Source of the DNA: Prevotella sp.
GTDB lineage: Bacteria; Bacteroidota; Bacteroidia; Bacteroidales; Bacteroidaceae
Direction of reading: 5' to 3'
DNA length: 42,985 nt
Assembly (NCBI GenBank): GCA_024697645.1
Contig: JAILFH010000117.1
Coordinates: 1 to 42,985 of the forward strand
Within the stretch, counting starts at the first letter, position 1. Every line of letters starts with the position of its first letter. Below are positions 31,674 through 39,384 of the stretch, piece after piece. The position numbers and the translations under genes are program-made. The notes below the pieces were generated by a model. The model worked only from the letters and a program-made list of their open reading frames with translations. It was not told the origin of the DNA and did no database searches.

Positions 31674-34600
31674 ATGAGAGAAAGAATAGATTGTTTCCTG
31701 GCTTGCGCCGACGCTCCTGAACTGGAAGCGATGATTGCTGACTTGCGAAGGAACAAAACCATAAGACATATCCGGAACCTTAGTTCACTCCATTCCACTG
31801 GCTCCATGCTGGAGATGGCCCAGTTGGCATCGGCTGATTATGTGCTGCTGAGTCTCAGACCTCAGCCCGTAGCCTTGGGTTATGGCGCATTGGAGCGACT
31901 TTTGCGTGCTGCCGAGGAAAGTGGTGCGGCTATGGTCTATTGCGACTATTACGAGGAGAAAGCCGATGCCGATGGAAAATTCAAGACCGAACGTCATCCC
32001 ACCATCGACTATCAGGAAGGCTCTCTTCGCGACGACTTCGATTTCGGTCAGTTGGTGCTTTTGCGCACTGACCATCTGAAGTCGTGGGTTCGTAGCAAGG
32101 AGGGTAACGGCAATTCCACTCCCGCCAACTACGATTTTGCTGGTTGGTATGAACTTAGGCTGTATCTGAGCCGTCAAGGGGCTTTGCTTCATCTGAACGA
32201 ACTCCTCTACACGATTCAGCAGACGGATACTCGCAAGAGTGGGGAACGGCAGTTCGACTACGTCAATCCACGAAACCGTGAAGTTCAGATTGAGATGGAA
32301 CGTGCCTGCACGGCCCATCTGGCCGCTTTGGATGCTTTGGTCGACACGACATCTTATGAGCCTGTCGACTTCCAGGAGCAGGATTTCGCTGTTGAGGCAT
32401 CCGTCGTGATACCTGTCTTCAACCGTGAGCGTACTATCGCGGATGCCGTCAAGAGTGCTCTTTCGCAGGAAACGAAATTTCCCTTCAACGTCATCGTTGT
32501 CGACAATCATTCTACCGACCGCACGGGTGAAATCCTCAAGGAGATCAACGCGAAGAATCTCGTCGTGATCACTCCCGACCGATACGATCTCGGCATTGGT
32601 GGTTGCTGGAATCTCGCCATCAATGACGACCGCTGCGGACGTTTTGCCGTTCAACTCGATTCCGACGATCTCTATTCCTCACCTCAGACTTTGCAGAAGG
32701 TGGTCAATGCCTTCTACGATCAGCAGGCGGCTATGATTGTCGGTTCCTATCGCATGTGTGATTTTGACCTGAACACTCTGCCTCCCGGCATCATCGACCA
32801 TCGTGAGTGGACTGATGAGAATGGACCTAACAATGCATTGCGTATCAATGGGTTAGGTGCTCCTCGTGCTTTCTTCACCCCGCTTGTCCGTCAGTTGCAG
32901 TTCCCCAACACCAGTTATGGCGAGGACTATGCGATGGGACTGGCTTTCAGTCGTCAGTGGCGCATTGGCCGCATCTACGACGAACTCTATCTCTGTCGTC
33001 GCTGGGGAGGAAATAGCGATGCTGCTCTCTCCGTTGAGCGCGTCAATCAGAATAATCTCTATAAGGATCGCCTACGCACTTTGGAACTCACCGCACGCCG
33101 CAACAAGACCGTAAGCACCCAGTCGGCACTCACTCGTTTCTTCGACCGCCAATTGGAAAAGTGGGCTCAGGCTCGAGGCAACTATCGTGATCTCTGCGAT
33201 GCTCAGTCGCGCGAGATTGCTGTAGGCGACATGTCTGTTCGTGTGCAGTGGAATCCTGCTCGTATGGTGTCCACAGGTGCGAAGATCGACAGCAAGACCA
33301 TTGCCGAGCGTCCTTGCTTCCTCTGCCGTAAGAATCAGCCGAAGGAGCAGATTGGAAAACTCATTCAGGCCAAGCGGAAGTCTTCGGGTCATGCTTATCA
33401 CCTCTTGGTGAATCCTTATCCGATTCTGCCGATGCATTTCACGATTCCGCTCACCACCCATGAGCCCCAACTCATTCGCGGACACTATTCCGACATCCAC
33501 ATGTTGCTCTGCCGCTATCCCAATCTCATGGTGTTCTATAATGGTCCGAAATGTGGTGCGTCGGCTCCCGACCACATGCATCTGCAGGCGGGCACGAGTG
33601 GCATTCTTCCTTTGCAGCAGGCTTGGCAGCGTCTCAGCAGAAATCTCGAAACGGTCTATCAACTCGACGAGAATAGTTCCATCAGTTTGCTGCGCGACTT
33701 TGTCTGTCCGGCTTTCGTCATCCGTAGCAAGAACTCAGAGGCCGACAACCGTTTGTTCTCTGTGCTCTATCGTGCTTTGGAGGAGGAGCGCCCTGAAGCA
33801 GATGTGGCCAATCGGGAAGAACCCATGCTCAACATTGTCGCATGGCGAAACGACGATGAGCAGGTCTCTGTCGTATTCCCGCGCCGCAAACATCGTCCCG
33901 ACTGCTATTATGAGGAGGTCGTTCGCCAGTTGATGGTGAGCCCTGGAGCGCTTGATATGTCGGGTCTGATCATCACGCCCCGAGGCGAGGATTTCAGTCG
34001 GATTACTGCTGCTGATGTCGAGAAAATTATGCAGGAATGCAGCATGACAGACGATCAGATGGCTCGTCTTTCCCGTCGTGTTCGTGAGATGAGCGCGGCC
34101 GCGGCGTGTGCACAGGAATCGCAGTCGCCATCGGCACCTCAGCCCATAGTGACTGTGGGAATTGTCAGTGGTCGCCAGATTCATTTCTGCCTCAATAAGT
34201 CCTATCTGGCCAAGGGCGCTGAAATCGTCGGTGAGCAATGTGTTGAGTTTGCCGAGGGTGGCATTCTCTGGAATGGGAATCAGTATCGTGAACTTCGCTT
34301 CACCCCCCAACGGCGCGATGCGTCTTTCTCGCTCGACGATGTCGTCATCGGACAGAATTTCCACTGGGAGCGTCAGGAGCGACAGACCTTCCTGGGTACG
34401 CTCCGACTTGTTGTTGAGGCCGATCAGATCTGTGCCATCAATGAACTGCCCGTGGAGCAATATCTCGAGAGCGTTATCTCCAGTGAGATGAGCGCAACTT
34501 CGTCAGTCGAACTGCTCAAGGCTCATGCGGTCATTTCCCGCTCTTGGTTGCTTGCCCAACTTCAGAGGCGCAAGGAGAAGGCTGAGAACAATTTCTTCTC

Positions 34601-35393
34601 GTTTGTCAAGACCGACGATTCGCTCATACGCTGGTACGACCGCGAGGATCACACCATCTTCGATGTCTGCGCCGATGATCATTGTCAGCGCTATCAGGGC
34701 ATCACTCGCGCCACCAATCCCCATGTGGCTGAAGCGGTGAAGGCTACTCGTGGTCAGGTGTTGGTAAATGTGTCATCTGACGCTCCTACTGCCCAGCCCG
34801 ACATCTGCGACACTCGCTTCTCGAAGTGCTGCGGCGGCCGCACCGAGGAGTTCCAGTATTGCTGGGAAAACATCAGCAAGCCTTATCTGCAGTCGGTGGA
34901 ATGCCCATGGTGCAAGACGAACGACAAGAATATCATTCGTCAGGTGCTCAATGATTATGATCAGGAAACCACCGATTTCTACGAGTGGGAGGAGACCGTC
35001 ACGGGCACTCAGATTGGCGAGTGGGTTCGTACGAAACTCAATATAGACTTGGGTCAGATAGTCGACCTTCAGCCTCTCGAACGAGGCAAGAGTGGACGCA
35101 TCTGGAAGATGAAGTTTGTGGGCGATAAGGGGTCTTACACCATAGGAAAGGAATTGGAAATCCGTCGTCTGCTTTCGTCGACTCATCTGAAGAGCAGTTG
35201 GTTCGATGTCGAAAAGCGTCGTTCTGCAAGTTCCGCTGACGATTTTGAGTTTGTCCTTCATGGTCACGGATGGGGTCACGGTGTTGGTCTCTGCCAGATA
35301 GGTGCGGCTGTGATGGGTGAACAGGGAAAAGACTATGAGCAAATTCTGCTCTACTATTATCAGAATGCTGAAATCAGGAAAATCTATAGATAA
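31674..35393 (+). CDS. Trimodular protein: GT2 glycosyltransferase, HIT/GalT-like DUF4922 and SpoIID/LytB
   Basis: A 1239-residue protein with no signal peptide or membrane helix visible. Residues 1-235 resemble a degenerate GT-A half ('ADYVLLSLRPQPVALGYGALE'). Residues ~240-480 are a GT2 glycosyltransferase: 'ASVVIPVFNRERTI', 'VVDNHSTDRTGEI', and the metal site Asp329-Ser-Asp331-Asp332. Residues ~540-790 are DUF4922, a HIT/GalT-type nucleotide-sugar phosphorylase-like fold: Cys548/Cys551 in 'PCFLC', 'LVNPYPILPMHFTIP', and His634-x-His636-x-Gln638 in 'APDHMHLQAG'. Residues ~830-1239 are SpoIID/LytB, which in spore formers is a lytic transglycosylase on peptide-free glycan: 'LPVEQYLESVISSEM' (Glu938 aligns with the catalytic glutamate) and 'HGHGWGHGVGLCQIGA' (1196-1211), with extra cysteines in between. 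The AmpG-like permease gene starts at the next base. A muropeptide recycling role is inferred from context only. Confidence 0.82.
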   Translation: MRERIDCFLACADAPELEAMIADLRRNKTIRHIRNLSSLHSTGSMLEMAQLASADYVLLSLRPQPVALGYGALERLLRAAEESGAAMVYCDYYEEKADADGKFKTERHPTIDYQEGSLRDDFDFGQLVLLRTDHLKSWVRSKEGNGNSTPANYDFAGWYELRLYLSRQGALLHLNELLYTIQQTDTRKSGERQFDYVNPRNREVQIEMERACTAHLAALDALVDTTSYEPVDFQEQDFAVEASVVIPVFNRERTIADAVKSALSQETKFPFNVIVVDNHSTDRTGEILKEINAKNLVVITPDRYDLGIGGCWNLAINDDRCGRFAVQLDSDDLYSSPQTLQKVVNAFYDQQAAMIVGSYRMCDFDLNTLPPGIIDHREWTDENGPNNALRINGLGAPRAFFTPLVRQLQFPNTSYGEDYAMGLAFSRQWRIGRIYDELYLCRRWGGNSDAALSVERVNQNNLYKDRLRTLELTARRNKTVSTQSALTRFFDRQLEKWAQARGNYRDLCDAQSREIAVGDMSVRVQWNPARMVSTGAKIDSKTIAERPCFLCRKNQPKEQIGKLIQAKRKSSGHAYHLLVNPYPILPMHFTIPLTTHEPQLIRGHYSDIHMLLCRYPNLMVFYNGPKCGASAPDHMHLQAGTSGILPLQQAWQRLSRNLETVYQLDENSSISLLRDFVCPAFVIRSKNSEADNRLFSVLYRALEEERPEADVANREEPMLNIVAWRNDDEQVSVVFPRRKHRPDCYYEEVVRQLMVSPGALDMSGLIITPRGEDFSRITAADVEKIMQECSMTDDQMARLSRRVREMSAAAACAQESQSPSAPQPIVTVGIVSGRQIHFCLNKSYLAKGAEIVGEQCVEFAEGGILWNGNQYRELRFTPQRRDASFSLDDVVIGQNFHWERQERQTFLGTLRLVVEADQICAINELPVEQYLESVISSEMSATSSVELLKAHAVISRSWLLAQLQRRKEKAENNFFSFVKTDDSLIRWYDREDHTIFDVCADDHCQRYQGITRATNPHVAEAVKATRGQVLVNVSSDAPTAQPDICDTRFSKCCGGRTEEFQYCWENISKPYLQSVECPWCKTNDKNIIRQVLNDYDQETTDFYEWEETVTGTQIGEWVRTKLNIDLGQIVDLQPLERGKSGRIWKMKFVGDKGSYTIGKELEIRRLLSSTHLKSSWFDVEKRRSASSADDFEFVLHGHGWGHGVGLCQIGAAVMGEQGKDYEQILLYYYQNAEIRKIYR

Positions 35394-36689
35394 ATGGAAA
35401 AACGTTCACCGTGGGCATGGGTTCCCACACTCTATTTTGCAGAGGGACTGCCAAATGTGATTGTCATGACTGTGGCGGTCACGATGTACATGCAGTTGGG
35501 TATGTCGGATACCGAGATTGCACTCTACACCAGTTGGCTCGGTCTGCCTTGGGTCATCAAACCGTTCTGGAGTCCGTTTGTCGATCTCTACAAGACGAAG
35601 CGTTGGTGGGTGTTGCTCATGCAGTTGCTGCTTGGAGCGTCGTTGGCGGGTGTAGCGTTCACGCTAAATGCCAGTTTCTGGTTCCAGGGCACCATGTTCT
35701 TCTTCTTCCTCATGGCGTTTGCGAGTGCTACCCACGATATTGCGGCCGATGGCTTCTATATGCTTGAACTCGACAGTCATGAGCAAGCGTGGTTTGTGGG
35801 AATTCGCAACACGTTCTATCGCATCGCAGTGATTCTCGGAACAGGACCCCTTGTGGCTGCTGCAGGACTTCTCCAACTCGTATTCCGCAATCAGAAGGCC
35901 TACACGTGGAGTTTGGTTTTCTACGGACTCGCCGGACTCTTCCTCGCCATCTGGCTTTATCACGGTTTCATTATGCCCCATCCCGCAAACGACGGAAAAA
36001 ACAAGGCTAATAATGCTGCAGAGGTGGCCAGTGGCATCAAGCGAATGCTGGTCACGTTTTTCCGCAAACTGCCCCTGAAGGGAATGGTGTTCGTTTTGCT
36101 CTTCCTGCTTCTCTATCGCTTCCCTGAAGCAATGCTCTCGAAGATGGCGACGACCTTCCTCCAGCGCCCCAATTCCGTTGGTGGACTGGGCTTGGCGCCT
36201 CAGGAGTTTGGATTGGCTTATGGCACCGTCGGACTCATTGGATTGCTCCTCGGTGGCATCATTGGCGGTATGCTGGCCAGTCGCGACGGACTGAAGCATT
36301 GGCTGTGGCCATTCGTCTTTGCCCTCACGTTGCCCAATCTGGTCTATGTCTATCTAAGTTTCGCGATGCCTTCCAACCTGATGCTCATCAGCCTCTGTCT
36401 GTTCATTGAGCAGTTTGGCTACGGACTTGGATTCACGGCGTTGACACTCTACATGCTCTATTTCTCACAGGGTGAATATCAAACCTCGCATTATGCCATC
36501 TGCACGGGGCTTTCCTACTTAGGTCTCATGCTTCCCGGCATGGTCTCGGGTTGGATTAAGGATGCTGTCGGCTATCGCACCTTCTTCATCCTCGTCATGC
36601 TGTTCTGTGTCATCACCTTTGTCGTCACCGCCTTCATCAAGATTGATCCCGAATTCGGCAAGAAGACCGTTAGCGAAGAGGAAGCGTAA
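35394..36689 (+). CDS. AmpG-like MFS permease
   Basis: A 431-residue inner-membrane protein of the AmpG branch of the major facilitator superfamily; AmpG itself imports GlcNAc-anhydroMurNAc muropeptides from the periplasm for wall recycling. Seen here: 'YFAEGLPNVIVMTVAVTMYM', 'WLGLPWVIKPFWSPFVD' and 'ASATHDIAADGFYMLEL', all typical of the family, and about twelve helices. Its ATG follows the stop codon of the SpoIID fusion gene without a gap (TAA then ATG), so the two are almost surely coupled. It is the last gene of the operon: hairpin-rich 3' elements begin at the base after its stop codon, and a terminator lies at 36989. The cargo is inferred, not shown. Confidence 0.85.
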   Translation: MEKRSPWAWVPTLYFAEGLPNVIVMTVAVTMYMQLGMSDTEIALYTSWLGLPWVIKPFWSPFVDLYKTKRWWVLLMQLLLGASLAGVAFTLNASFWFQGTMFFFFLMAFASATHDIAADGFYMLELDSHEQAWFVGIRNTFYRIAVILGTGPLVAAAGLLQLVFRNQKAYTWSLVFYGLAGLFLAIWLYHGFIMPHPANDGKNKANNAAEVASGIKRMLVTFFRKLPLKGMVFVLLFLLLYRFPEAMLSKMATTFLQRPNSVGGLGLAPQEFGLAYGTVGLIGLLLGGIIGGMLASRDGLKHWLWPFVFALTLPNLVYVYLSFAMPSNLMLISLCLFIEQFGYGLGFTALTLYMLYFSQGEYQTSHYAICTGLSYLGLMLPGMVSGWIKDAVGYRTFFILVMLFCVITFVVTAFIKIDPEFGKKTVSEEEA

Positions 36690-36897
36690 GCGCAGAGGCT
36701 TAGCACTCTGCGCGGTTCAAACGGCGCAAGCGCCTAGTTCAACGGGCGTGGCGACAAAGTCGCAGTTTAGAGGTGTTGAGAAGAGTTGAGAAGCCTTCGG
36801 CTTATGTTAAGAATAGATAGCCCTTTGGGCTAGATTTGAGCATTCCCATTGTGAAGCGGCCTAAGCCGAAGGAGACACATTGGATGGGCTTCGCCCA
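36690..36897 (+). repeat. Multi-hairpin 3' element, copy 1
   Basis: Directly after the permease stop codon comes a chain of perfect short stems: GCGCAGAG/CTCTGCGC (36690-36713), GGCGC-AA-GCGCC (36723-36734), GCGAC-AAA-GTCGC (36751-36763), AAGCC-TTC-GGCTT (36791-36803), AGCCC-TTT-GGGCT (36819-36831) and TGGGC-TTC-GCCCA (36885-36897). Linkers include AGTTCAA (36736-36742), GTTGAGAAGAGTTGAG (36775-36790) and AAGAATAGAT (36809-36818). Related linkers and different stems occur at 40548-40634 (minus) and 40293-40335. It fills most of the gene-free stretch 36690-37092. Confidence 0.75.
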
Positions 36898-36988
36898 GAA
36901 ATCTTAGAATAATCGCTTCGCGAGAAATCTTTAGATTCCGAAAAAGAGCGAAAAAGCCAAATAGACGAAAATTGTTTATAAAGGAAAC

Positions 36989-37028
36989 AAAAAAACGGGG
37001 ACAGGAGAAATTTCTTCTGTCCCTGTTT
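36989..37028. terminator. Bidirectional terminator between the permease and tryptophanase genes
   Basis: AAAACGGGGACAG (36992-37004) pairs with CTGTCCCTGTTTT (37017-37029) with a G-T pair, giving an A run on one side and a T run on the other. It can serve both convergent genes. A second stem, AGCCGAG/CTCGGCT (37039-37067), lies nearer the tryptophanase stop. Confidence 0.88.
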
Positions 37029-37092
37029 TGGTATATGTAGCCGAGGTGACGAGGGGTTGACTCGGCTGAATTGTCAGTTGGAAAGGATTGGG

Positions 37093-38544
37093 TTAAAGCG
37101 AATTGCCGAAATCTTCCTTGAACTTAGCAGTGAGGTCTTCCTGCCAATAGCCAATTTCCTTCATGCGACCGAAGAAGAAGCGGAGCACCTTCGGTTCAGA
37201 AACCCATTTCAGACCACCGATGATTTCGCGGTTGTCCCACAGCCATTTCACACGGTCAGCACAATACTTGATCTGGCTGAGCGTGAATACACGACGAGGA
37301 ACTGCCAGACGCTGCAGTTCGAGTTCGGCATAGCGCTCGGTTCCGTCGGGTTCGCGCTGCTCTGACACAGTTCCGCGCTCCATACCACGAATACCACCAG
37401 CAATGTAAAGGGCGGCGCCTACTGCTGCTGCGGGATACTGATTATGAGGCATTTCGGGAACAAACTCCGAACAGTTCAGGTGGGCACCAAGACCACCGGC
37501 GGGCTTGATGACGGGTACGCCGTAATCATCGAGTTCCTTCACGAGATAAGCGATGAACTCAGGTCCCTGATTGATGTATTCCATGTCGAGTGACTCGTAT
37601 AAGCCCTGGGCCATTGCCTCCATTGAGCGCACTTCCATACCACCATAGGTGAGGAAGCCCTCATAGAGAGGCACGAACTCCATCATCTCGTTGCAGAACT
37701 TCGGATCGACACTGGTGATGATACCACCGCGCGAGAAGCCCAGTTTACGAGCAGAGAAATAGACGATGTCGCACTTGGCGGCGAGGAGACGATAGATCTC
37801 GCGAGGCTCCATATACTTGCACTGGGCTTCGCGCTTCTTCATGAAATAGACATTGTCCTGAAGCAACGAAGCATCGAGAACAGACTTCACACCGTAATCG
37901 TGGCAGATGTCGGTCACAGCCAGCATGTTCTCCAATGAAACGGGCTGACCACCAATGAGGTTGGTACCAGCCTCGATACGTACGAAGGCAACCTTCTCAG
38001 GACCATACTTCTCGATGGTAGCACGAAGTTCGTCGAGATCGAAGTCACCCTTGAATGGATCATCACTCTGAGGAAGCAAACCTTTCTTATTGACAACCTC
38101 GATTACCTCACCTCCCAGACGGGTGATATGAGCCTTGGTTGTGGTGAAGTGGAAGTTCATGATGGCCACCATACCTGGCTTTACATAAGCCTCGGCGAGA
38201 ATATTCTCGCAGGCGCGTCCCTGGTGAGCGGGCAGTACATTCTCTGAACCGAACACTTCCTTCACGGCAGCCTTCACGCGGTTGAAGGTCTCTGAACCAG
38301 CGTAGGAGTCGTCAGCACGCATCATCGCTGCGGTCTGTAGGTCGGTCATGCCGTTCACACCTGAGTCGGTGAGCATGTCCATATAGATGTCGCGATTCTG
38401 GAGCAGGAAGGTGTTGTTACCAGCGTCCTGAATGGCGCGTAGACGTTCTTCGACGGGGAGTAAGTTCAACTTTTGAACAACTCGCACTTTGTGCATTTCC
38501 AGAGGCACCTGATGCTCTGGTTTGTAGAATTTTACTGATGACAT
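37093..38544 (-). CDS. Tryptophanase / tyrosine phenol-lyase family PLP enzyme
   Basis: A 483-residue cytoplasmic PLP-dependent beta-eliminating lyase; relatives split tryptophan to indole, pyruvate and ammonia, or tyrosine to phenol. Family segments in order: 'DMLTDSGVNGMTDLQTAAMM', 'SYAGSETFNRV', 'LPAHQGRACENI', 'GGQPVSLENMLAV', and the PLP lysine Lys267 in 'FSARKLGFSRGG', then 'EGFLTYGGMEVRSMEAMA' and 'EPKVLRFFFGRMKE'. The sequence is clearly apart from the classical E. coli-type TnaA (shorter insert after the QGR motif, SARKL in place of SAKKD), so the preferred amino acid is uncertain. No tnaB-type permease or leader peptide gene is adjacent. The upstream region has GTTATC direct repeats but no consensus -7 element, which suggests activator-dependent expression. 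Confidence 0.82.
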   Translation of the reverse strand: MSSVKFYKPEHQVPLEMHKVRVVQKLNLLPVEERLRAIQDAGNNTFLLQNRDIYMDMLTDSGVNGMTDLQTAAMMRADDSYAGSETFNRVKAAVKEVFGSENVLPAHQGRACENILAEAYVKPGMVAIMNFHFTTTKAHITRLGGEVIEVVNKKGLLPQSDDPFKGDFDLDELRATIEKYGPEKVAFVRIEAGTNLIGGQPVSLENMLAVTDICHDYGVKSVLDASLLQDNVYFMKKREAQCKYMEPREIYRLLAAKCDIVYFSARKLGFSRGGIITSVDPKFCNEMMEFVPLYEGFLTYGGMEVRSMEAMAQGLYESLDMEYINQGPEFIAYLVKELDDYGVPVIKPAGGLGAHLNCSEFVPEMPHNQYPAAAVGAALYIAGGIRGMERGTVSEQREPDGTERYAELELQRLAVPRRVFTLSQIKYCADRVKWLWDNREIIGGLKWVSEPKVLRFFFGRMKEIGYWQEDLTAKFKEDFGNSL

Positions 38545-38589
38545 TGATTAATCGTTTTGTTTGTTAATATTTTGATTTGAAATTTTTTC

Positions 38590-38645
38590 GTTATCACTGA
38601 TTCCGCAATTTTTGTTATCCTCAACTGTCGTCGTGTTATCCTCAA
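38590..38645 (-). promoter_or_regulatory. Direct repeats upstream of the tryptophanase-family gene
   Basis: The 12-bp sequence TGTTATCCTCAA occurs at 38613-38624 and again at 38634-38645, exactly 21 bp apart (two helical turns). A partial third copy, GTTATCACTGA, starts at 38590. They lie 46-101 bp before the ATG at 38544 and look like regulator-binding sites. Confidence 0.5.
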
Positions 38646-38646
38646 T

Positions 38647-38674
38647 GCCGACTTGCCTTAGACAATTGGTCGGC
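38647..38674 (-). terminator. Weak stem-loop after the thioredoxin-like gene
   Basis: GCCGAC (38647-38652) pairs with GTCGGC (38669-38674) around a 16-base loop, about 20 bases after the stop codon of the thioredoxin-like gene on the minus strand. No T run follows, so this is tentative. Confidence 0.35.
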
Positions 38675-38694
38675 GTAAAGTCCTGATAAACAGT

Positions 38695-39204
38695 CTATTG
38701 CTGAACGGCCTTCGGGGTCCAGTTGTTGAAAAATCGGAGCACCTTCTCCTTGTTGTAGCCCTTGCCCTCCTCGAGGAAACTCGAGTCCTGAATGTGGAGC
38801 ACGCTCCCCTTAGCGTCGAGGACTACGAACACCGGAAAGCCAAAACGGGCAGGATTGCCCAGTCGCTTCATCAAGGCTGCTGCCTGTCGAGCCTTCTCCT
38901 CACCTGAGGACTGTCGAGGGTTATAGTTCACGTGGATGTATTCGAAATTCTCGGCAATCAGGGCGCTAATCTCGGAATCATTGGTGATGAAATCGGCGAA
39001 GCGAAGACACCAAGGGCACCAGTTGCCGCCTACCTGACACATCACAAACTTTTGCTCGGCACTTGCCTTCGCGAGAGCCTGATCAATCTGCTCAATGGGA
39101 TTGATGGTCTCATCGTAAACCTTCTTCAATTCAGTCTGAGCATGTAACGTCAGCACTATGAATGTGGTTAGCAGAACAGCCAAAAGTCGTCTTGTCGTTT
39201 GCAT
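38695..39204 (-). CDS. Secreted thioredoxin-like protein with CPWC active site
   Basis: A 169-residue periplasmic thioredoxin-fold protein. The signal peptide 'MQTTRRLLAVLLTTFIVLTL' ends in HAQ; the redox motif is 'GGNWCPWCLRF', followed by the thioredoxin cis-proline strand 'FGFPVFVVLDAKG'. It resembles the DUF255/thioredoxin_7 group more than classical TrxA, and would reduce or isomerise disulfides in the envelope. I chose the ATG at 39204, which starts the signal peptide; the frame extends 50 codons upstream, but a -7 element at 39234-39241 lies within that stretch. It is divergent from the FimB/Mfa2-like gene; the two promoters lie back to back. Confidence 0.85.
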   Translation of the reverse strand: MQTTRRLLAVLLTTFIVLTLHAQTELKKVYDETINPIEQIDQALAKASAEQKFVMCQVGGNWCPWCLRFADFITNDSEISALIAENFEYIHVNYNPRQSSGEEKARQAAALMKRLGNPARFGFPVFVVLDAKGSVLHIQDSSFLEEGKGYNKEKVLRFFNNWTPKAVQQ

Positions 39205-39233
39205 CAATGTAGGATTTTTTCGTTTCAAAGGCA

Positions 39234-39241
39234 CAAAATTA
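39234..39241 (-). promoter_or_regulatory. -7 promoter element (TAATTTTG) of the thioredoxin-like gene
   Basis: On the minus strand TAATTTTG lies 29 bases before the ATG at 39204. Confidence 0.65.
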
Positions 39242-39300
39242 CGAAATTCTGAACAAAACACACCATATTTATTATAAATTATCACTTTTTCTAAGAAAAA

Positions 39301-39332
39301 TTTGGAAAAATGGAAATAAATACGTAAATTTG
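39301..39332 (+). promoter_or_regulatory. Promoter of the FimB/Mfa2-like gene (TTTG, 20-bp spacer, TAAATTTG)
   Basis: TTTG (39301-39304) and TAAATTTG (39325-39332) are separated by 20 bases, the textbook Bacteroidetes arrangement. The ATG follows at 39385. Confidence 0.82.
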
Positions 39333-39384
39333 TGCATAAATACACGGTAAGCATTCAGTTATTTAACGATATAATCTAAACGTT

